This document shows positions 57,440 through 64,000 of a stretch of 64,000 nt of DNA, in pieces. A model generated the notes under the pieces. It saw only the letters and a program-made list of their open reading frames with translations. It searched no databases and was not told the DNA's origin. Source of the stretch: Prostheceraeus crozeri. Lineage: Eukaryota; Platyhelminthes; Polycladida; Euryleptidae. The translations under genes were made by a program, and so were the position numbers. The stretch lies in NCBI GenBank assembly GCA_907163375.1, contig CAJQUW010003174.1:744001-808000 (forward strand), written 5' to 3'. How positions within the stretch are numbered: the first letter of the stretch is position 1; each line of letters starts with the position of its first letter.

Positions 57440-58203
57440 TGGAGTTCTTAGATTTACAAAACTTAGCTGTGTGGCCTATACGACCACAAGCTGAGCAAGT
57501 GGCACGTTTGAAACATTCGTCAACGTTGTGACCATATTTTTTACAGTGTCGGCAAACAATTAGTTTCAAACATTTGTCAACGTTGTGACCAGATTTTTTA
57601 CAATGTTCGCAAAATAAGCGGCGTCTTGTCTGTTCAGATGCGTTTATTGGCGATACCGTATCAACTTGAAAGGTAGTATGATCAGTTTCTTTCAAGGATG
57701 AAACATTTTTCTCAGTTTGTTCTATAGCATTGGCTTTTTTAATAACCTCGGCAAGACCTACATCTCCCTGTCGCAGAAGAGCCTCTTATTTTCTTGTTTT
57801 TAATACCTATTATCAACTGATCGCGAATAAGCTGATTAGGTATGGTATCAATAGCAGTATCACCAAAACTGCAAGTAGCAACTAGATTCTTAAGTTTAGA
57901 AACGTATTCATTTATTGTTTCGTTGGATAATTGAAAACAAGTTAAAAATTTGTGACTATAGAAATTGACTTGAAAGGTTGAACATAATGCAACCTCGTCT
58001 TTCATTTCATTATAAGTTGCCGGCTGGGGTTCAAAACTTTTCACAAAAGATCTAGCTTGTAAACCAGCAATAGATAACGATTTACATTTATGAGCGTCAT
58101 CAGGTTTAGTAGTACTAAGGTAGTAAAAATCTTCAAAAGCTTCTAGCCAGTTTTTGAGAAAGTTAATATCCAGATGCTTTGGTGGCTTTAATCCTGATAA
58201 CAT
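57440..58203 (-). pseudogene. gypsy gag with three CCHC zinc knuckles
   Basis: It starts at an ATG at 58203 (MLSGLKPPKHLDINFLKNWL), a capsid-like region with LSNETINEYVSKLKNLV. A frame change at about 57785 (two bases lost or one gained) interrupts it. Downstream, three knuckles of the form CX2CX4HX4C lie at 57611-57570, 57554-57513 and 57497-57456. The first two are almost the same (CxHCKKxGHNVDxC), exactly 57 nt apart, indicating a tandem duplication. The product would package the element RNA in virus-like particles. Confidence 0.8.
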
Positions 58204-58256
58204 GGTTCCAACGTAAATGGATGCAGGGGCTTACCAGATCCGATGACTGAAATCCG

Positions 58257-58267
58257 CGTGGTCGCCA
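58257..58267 (-). promoter_or_regulatory. gypsy primer-binding site (tRNA-Arg type)
   Basis: On the minus strand TGGCGACCACG begins four bases after the 5' LTR. It is complementary to a tRNA 3' end ...CGTGGTCGCCA, as in an arginine tRNA family known in animals. The match beyond 11 nt is not clear to me, so the tRNA identity is an inference. Confidence 0.6.
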
Positions 58268-58271
58268 AATT

Positions 58272-58508
58272 TGTCGTGATCAAAACAAGCAGATTCGCGA
58301 TCAACCAATTTCTGTATTCCTTTACACAGCACAATGGCTTTATATACTGAATACAAATCGTGATAACAGATCGTGTGAGATAAAGGCACTGTAAACGAGT
58401 CAATAGGCACAAGACAAACTTGTCAATAGAATGCATTACGTGATCAAGATAAACAGTCAATAAACAATAGGGTCGGATATCCATATCGCATGCGAGCACA
58501 ATACCACA
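58272..58508 (-). repeat. gypsy 5' LTR (237 bp)
   Basis: It begins TGTGGTATTG and ends CACGACA on the minus strand. It is longer than the 3' LTR by a segment of about 20 bp flanked by short aggca repeats, plus a diverged block around 58430-58465. Confidence 0.85.
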
Positions 58509-58513
58509 GTGTG
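58509..58513. repeat. gypsy target-site duplication, right
   Basis: GTGTG, identical to the left copy at 54119-54123. Confidence 0.8.
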
Positions 58514-59983
58514 GGACCCCGCTCGTCTGGATTTGAGTGTTCAGGCTAGGGGTCGAAACACAACTAGACGAGTACCTGCTGATGACTGACGGACTGCAGT
58601 ATTATATTTTATATTCCTTAATCGGTAGCTGAAGTAGTGGTCCATGTATTGTAATTCAAATGAAGAAATGTGGAATTACATGAAGTACTATAGACTGATG
58701 AAGAAACTGGCGATAACAAATTCAAGTGAAGAAATAGTATTTTCCATGTGTAGTCTTAGGTATAGTGTGTATAGTTTCATTGCTTTCGGTATAGCAGAGT
58801 GTCATTATCAGAGTTGGAAAAGTCGGAATTGGAATTGGAATTGGAATTGACCTTGATAAACCTCAATTCCACTCTTTCGATAGACCTGTGATAAATCTAT
58901 TTGTACAAAATTTGAGATCACAGTACTCGGCCGTTGTGTTTACTGGACGCAGAGATAAGAGATAGATCGACAGAGGTAGCTTTATTCTATTGTTGAATAA
59001 AGTGTGTTTTTTTGTGACTTCGATGGGCCTACAGCCCCAGACAATGCTAATTCAGCAATTAAGCAAACAATGAGAAGATAATCATTTTTGTTCAATCTGT
59101 TATTTAGTCATTTATCATGTAAGATAATTAATTAAAAAAACAATTGTTGAATTTAGTTATTGATTAGATAAGCACAAAAATTAGAGATTAACTTAATTGC
59201 TGTACACACGAAAAACAATCGGTTTGGAAAGAGGAAAATTAACCCTGCATTAAAGGGCAGCCTATCAGTTCAAATCACAATATAGACAGTATCAACAAAT
59301 TATTCTAATAATTAATGATTCAATTAAAATGGCAATGACATGAAATGTTATTCAACTTCCAATCACAACAATTGACAATATTAATTTTCAAGACTATAGT
59401 TATACAAATACGATACTCAACGATAAAAGAAAAACTTTAAACTTGCAGTTCACTTCTTGATGTTGAATTCACTTCAATTCGATCGGACTCACTTATACCA
59501 AAATAATATCATAAATATCATGAATATCAGTGTCACTTATACCGTCAATCTTCAATCGCGCTCGCTGATGTGTTGTCACATACGCTACTGTGTTGTTGTT
59601 CGCTGGTAGGCAGTTGTAGTTGTTGCTTCTGTAGTCAAGTTACGGAGTTCTTCTAACAGCTACTGAAGATGTCGTATGTGTTGTTGTTGGTAGTTGTTGT
59701 TGTTTCAATTTCTCATCGTCTCTAATTTATGCAAATTTTTGACACTTGACGATAAATCCACTTTCTTTTGAAAATTGAAAGAGTTTCCTTTAATCTCTGC
59801 TCGTTAGCTTTCGACCCGACCACATTTCGTTCTTATCACGGAATTTTTAATCTCCTTTTTTAACATGGACCATTAATCAGTTTTTATGATCTCATTTATT
59901 ATCGTCGTTTTTTCTTCCATTAACAATCACGTTATCCGCACATTGAATTTCTTTCTTCTGTCAGTTTATTAATAGATTTATTC

Positions 59984-59986
<3 letters not shown>
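58514..59986. other. mostly unassigned; short GGAATT tandem
   Basis: At 58824-58849 ggaatt repeats four times. Similar ggaattgaat words recur near 61385-61450. Nothing else is supported. Confidence 0.4.

Positions 59987-60074
<88 letters not shown>
59987..60074. repeat. (TC)44 microsatellite
   Basis: Eighty-eight bases of uninterrupted TC dinucleotide, ending at a CATAGAA word similar to the end of the MITE family at 44725. Confidence 0.95.
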
Positions 60075-60078
<4 letters not shown>

Positions 60079-60954
60079 AAGTAGATAATAGTACACTAGA
60101 ATGGAAGTTTGATATCTTGCCTATGTACGATGATGGCACATGGAAAAATCTATAGTTTGTAGATCAGATTCGATCTAAAACATTGATTCATAGTCTAACT
60201 ATTTGCCAAGTTGGTTGTGGAAGTTGTTGGCAGCAAATTAATGCAGGATTTTTATGAAGATAGTATTAAGTGGGATGGTGGCATAGCCTACTATTCCCTG
60301 GGCTGGTATATTGTGTCGATTTGCAGCAGTCATTAACAACTATTTTTCAAAATTCGAATTAAAAATTGGTCCACAAAGTCATAATTGAAAGTGGGCGGTG
60401 CACTGGTTGTAAGAATATCTCAAGAATTCAATAAAAAAATTCTAATTATAGGATGATTTCTCCTTCATACGGTTAAGAAACCTAGCGCATTTGTCGAATA
60501 AACACATTGAAAGCGTCTTCACCGACAATTTCTCAGATAAGTGAATAGTCGCTGGAACTTTTCAATTAATCATTAAATGACACGTGATATAGTGTGATGA
60601 TATTTTGGAAGCTGATATTCGAAAGCATGTAAAAATTTTGAACATTGTTCAAATATAATGAACAGGGAGCCCTTTAAAATAAAATGAATACTCTGAGATT
60701 TCTTGGCCTCTGATTTCAAGCTGGACCAATGTATGTTCTGTAAATCGACATTGCAAGTTGCATATGTGACTGATAATACTCTTGATAGATTATAGGAGCG
60801 ATATTTCAAAATGATAAACGTACAGAACGTTTTAAAGGATTTCTTTCTTTGTCATCCTGTCACCGCAGTATTTTGTAAATTCACTATTGCTTTTGTGTAT
60901 GATCTTTGGACAAGGGGCAGCAATCCAGATCACAATTTGACTTGATAAATATAA
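60075..60954. other. gene-free sequence
   Basis: Nothing is supported; the 78-codon minus frame 60809-60573 has no motif. Confidence 0.3.
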
Positions 60955-61085
60955 ATACAAATAAGAAAACATGGAAACCAGCTCGCACAATTTGCGTTTT
61001 GCCCCAACTTAGTTCCCCCGGCGTGTGCCATAATTTTCATGCAATTTCCATTCTAGGACTTTCTATGGTACTGTTAATTTCTATG
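60955..61085. mobile_element. partial copy of the CATAGAAAT MITE
   Basis: It shares gccccaacttagttcccccg, aatttccattctag and the end aatttctatg with the inverse of 44725-44981. The right end abuts a CT microsatellite directly. The left end is not clear. Confidence 0.55.

Positions 61086-61114
<29 letters not shown>
61086..61114. repeat. (CT)n microsatellite, 29 bp
   Basis: Uninterrupted CT dinucleotide starting right at the MITE terminus tttctatg. Confidence 0.9.
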
Positions 61115-61117
<3 letters not shown>

Positions 61118-61779
61118 GTTTGATTCTTTGCTGCCCGTTAATTTTCCTTTCTCTTTTTCACAAGATGTTGAATATCTCGTTTACGAAACGAAAATGGCGT
61201 AGGCTGACCGGCTACATATATACATGTACATGTACACAAGAAATATGAACTATGAACATGAGAACGCACATAGGAACGACGCAGGGAACGGCACACAGGA
61301 ATAACGAGGATAGGATACGGGCACATGGGTTAGATTGAAGCGAGGAAACTTTAGATACATTAACATATACGCGTCATGCAATTATCGGAATTGAATCTCA
61401 TTATGGAATTGGAATTGAATTGAACTGTTTCGACTGTAATTGGAATTAAAACATTTCAGTAGAATTTTTCCAGCTCTGGTCATTGTAGTTCTATTGTTTA
61501 CCTCCATTATCCACTTTCCACTTATCCACTCTTACCATTATCCACTTTGTGTAGTATCAGATATAGTTCACTTGTAATCGGTGAAGTAGCATCGTTGTAT
61601 TTCCATATTTTACCTCCACTTTTCCAATTTTATTCATCGGTTTCCTGTTGTTTTATAATATCCATTTTTAATTTCCTTAACCTATGGTGACCATTGTCTT
61701 ATTCTATTTCCACTATCAGCATCTGTAGTCGGTACAGTATATTAGACGTCTGTTTTGAACGTGTATACGGCAGTGTTTA
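61115..61779. other. gene-free sequence
   Basis: Contains ggaattgaat-type short repeats and a tcca/ttatccactt-rich tract near 61500-61560. No gene. Confidence 0.35.
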
Positions 61780-62036
61780 GAATCTATGGTATTAGTACAA
61801 GTCTTAAGATTTCCATTTTTACCAGATATTGGGCCAAAGCTGATCAATTTTAATTCGTTGCCACGAGAAAGATCCATTGAGTTCTTTTAAGAACTGATTA
61901 ATCCAATGGCTTCAGCAGCATTGCATTTGTACACTTGCGGATTGGATAACGCCATCAGTCCTCATTAGGACTACTTTAACTAATAATTTAAATTAGTAAG
62001 CATTATATTCTATTATAAATGGCTACTGGGATGCAC
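61780..62036 (+). repeat. dispersed repeat R4, copy 2 (uninterrupted)
   Basis: It matches 16081-16320 plus the word gaatctatggtatta that precedes the insertion at 15508, so this copy shows the unoccupied state of that site. Confidence 0.7.
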
Positions 62037-62047
62037 TTGGGGTGCTT

Positions 62048-62290
62048 TTACACGTGCAGCAGGATTGCTGACACTTTTTGACCCATGATGAGTCTCAAGA
62101 AGCGAGTCCAAGAAGAAATAAACAATGGAAGCAAATGCATGCCTTCAATAATCGTGATTCGTGGGTCCCCAGACAATAGCAATTCTGTGAATGGTGATAA
62201 AGAGAAATGTATTGATCTCATCAACTTATAATCCTCTGAGTGCCAATAAAAGGTGTAAGCAATTAAGTTGCCCGTGTAAACGCACACTAA
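62048..62290 (+). mobile_element. R6 MITE
   Basis: The left end ggtgcttttacacgtgcagc and the right end gcccgtgtaaacgcacac are imperfect inverses. The interior matches the foldback at 11418-11755 (atgccttcaataatcg; tggtgataaagagaaatg). It sits directly after R4 copy 2. Confidence 0.6.
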
Positions 62291-63075
62291 AGGTAAATTT
62301 CAATTGATTTGTTTATTGTAATTTGTGCAATGATTTGATCAAAAATAAAACAATTGCAGTTGAATAGATAATTGCAAAATAGTTACAAATATTTAATTAC
62401 AATTGCTGCATCAATTAGATTAATTGAATAGAATCAGATGCTACATGCTTTAATTATTCAAAATGCTTAAAGTATTCCACCAGATATCTAGTAATCACAA
62501 TCACGATCATCATACTAGCATATTTTCAACCGCTAACTGATCTGACTGTGTTTCATTAAGATCGGGGACAATGAAAATGATATCTAAATAATCTCATTCT
62601 TCTCCATATCTACTGTACATGCATCATAATCATCTTACATTGAATCTAGCACATTTCTAGGCGATCTGTGGCCAACTTTGACAACTGAGAATGATTAAGG
62701 TCATCTAGACTAAACGGTTGCCGCTACCGATTTCACATTTTTTAAATATTTGCACAGTGATATGTAGTAAAGATCTCCTAAATGCTACTCTAGCAAGTAT
62801 ATGACATTATATTTCCTGATTTCTAATTTTAATATTACATATACATACAGTACGTCACGAACTGAACATGTACTTTTACTCGAAATGTAAAACCAAACAA
62901 GGAGAATGTACTTGGACAATTTATGCTAAACAACATGATGAAAATCTTTCCAAATATGTCATAGCCTTTATGATAAAGTCAAGTATACATGTGTGTACAA
63001 GTACCAACAACGGTTAACATCTGTTTGATCCATACGTGACATTGATGGCTCAAAATATTATGAAATCCCAATATA
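62291..63075. other. gene-free AT-rich sequence
   Basis: Nothing is supported. Confidence 0.3.
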
Positions 63076-63797
63076 GTCCGGCAGCCAGAACGAGTTTCTG
63101 CAGGGAACGAGGCCGAAAATGAGACTTTCACAGAATGATGTACACCATATTCTTGCTACGAATCGGCACGTCTGCCGAGTTCTAGTGAGTTCCTCTTCTT
63201 GTCAGACGGGATCAAAGAAAAACACATGTAAATTCAATGGGACGCAGATTGCAGTTTTTGGCTAAAATGAAGTTTTCTTTGTTTTCGCTCATCAACTGGA
63301 AAGTATTAAGTCTGAAGTCATAGTTTTCAGGATGGCATGTCTTCAGGACATTTCCTATGATGTGCATGTGCTATTATCATGTTTCTGATCGGCGATGTAT
63401 GTGAGAATGTGGCTGGATGTGGATAAAGTTGCTCAAAATGTTTGTGTTTGCAGACATTAAGATGCTCGCCAAATCGAAATGTGTTTAGCTTTATAGACAG
63501 GGTGCATGAAAATGAAAGGAAATGACCTGAAGACATTCCATGCCAAAAATTGTCACTCTGGGCTTAATACTTTTCAGTTCACAAGCGAAAACATAGAAAA
63601 TCTCATTTTAGCCAAAAGCTGCAATCTGCGTCTCATTGGATTTACATGTGTTTTTCTTTGATCCCGTCTAACAAGAAGAGGAACTCACTAGAACTCGGCA
63701 GACGTGACGATTCGTAGTGGGCATAGGGTGTACAACATCCTGTGAAAGTCTCACTTTCGGCCTCGTTCGCTGCAGAAACTTGTTCTGGCTGCCGGAC
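63076..63797. mobile_element. R3 foldback element, best-preserved copy
   Basis: The ends GTCCGGCAGCCAGAACGAG and its inverse lie inside TA dinucleotides (63074-63075, 63798-63799). The arms run roughly 300 bp inward, including cgaggccgaaaatgagactt against its partner near 63750, so nearly the whole element can fold back. The minus frame 63536-63327 is not supported as coding. Confidence 0.75.
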
Positions 63798-64000
63798 TAA
63801 TAGTATCGCTTGGTAAGTAGTCCTATTGTCTCCATTTCATGCAACATTGAAAGAATACAAGCATGTCATCGCACGCTGTTTCCATCGCATCGCAATTGGC
63901 TGACCTGACAGTAGGAAGTTAGAAATCAAGTATTTCCATTGGCCATTCAAACACCGCCATCTGAATTTTTTTTCGGTAGTGATAAACAAACTCACCATAT

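Larger units (their letters stand above)
54124..58508 (-). mobile_element. Ty3/gypsy LTR retrotransposon, near full length but defective
   Basis: A 4385-bp unit bounded by two LTRs that begin TGTGGTATTG and end CACGACA in the minus-strand sense, with a GTGTG target duplication. Internal order is primer-binding site, gag with three zinc knuckles, protease, reverse transcriptase, RNase H, integrase, which is the Ty3/gypsy order. No envelope gene is present. At least seven frame changes or stops break gag-pol, several at A-runs, so either this copy is dead or the sequence carries homopolymer errors. The subfamily is uncertain. Confidence 0.9.

Noticed and set aside
56941-57531. 196-codon plus-strand frame
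   Set aside because: Antisense of the gypsy gag-protease region, whose zinc knuckles and protease motif are clear on the minus strand.

Overview
The window looks like a gene-poor, AT-rich, repeat-dense piece of an invertebrate animal genome, probably marine. The grounds are scattered short ORFs with no operon structure, several tRNA-derived SINEs, a Ty3/gypsy LTR retrotransposon, Penelope-like (PLE) fragments, LINE 3' ends, a mariner relic and many MITE or foldback elements. The phylum cannot be fixed from the sequence, and I recognise no complete host protein-coding gene. At best there is one possible terminal exon at the left edge and a few unproven exon candidates near 7 kb, 31 kb, 37 kb and 38.5 kb.

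Layout. 0-5 kb: possible last exon, a hAT-like element, a LINE 3' fragment and a tRNA-SINE head. 5-16 kb: repeat R5, a TTAA-flanked piggyBac-like MITE, hairpins, a large foldback, a second LINE 3' fragment split by a hAT element with 8-bp target duplications, and a palindromic element. 16-31 kb: repeat families R1-R4, a degraded retroelement C-terminus of the RPAD...DVTV type, a Tc1-like foldback, two more palindromes and a PLE-type 3' end. 31-39 kb: CACTG-ended MITEs and weak exon candidates. 39.7-40.1 kb: two head-to-head copies of a SINE, the better one carrying a tRNA-like promoter followed by an apparently intact type I hammerhead ribozyme. 43.1-45.4 kb: a Penelope-like complex with inverted arms encoding GIY-YIG fragments. 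46.5-53.1 kb: tRNA-like SINE heads, MITEs and a mariner relic. 54.1-58.5 kb: a Ty3/gypsy element on the minus strand with both LTRs and a perfect GTGTG target duplication, but many frame breaks. 58.5-64 kb: CT microsatellites and further copies of families R3, R4 and R6.

The most interesting signal is the set of hammerhead-like motifs. One canonical motif sits inside a tRNA-SINE at 40037-40078, a broken sister copy lies about 250 bp away, and more degenerate ones sit in or near PLE sequence at about 30.6, 43.1, 44.5 and 45.3 kb. This suggests that a PLE-style ribozyme has been shared with, or captured by, a SINE. A second theme is three unrelated palindromic elements that each fold to a tiny GAA-loop hairpin at the tip.
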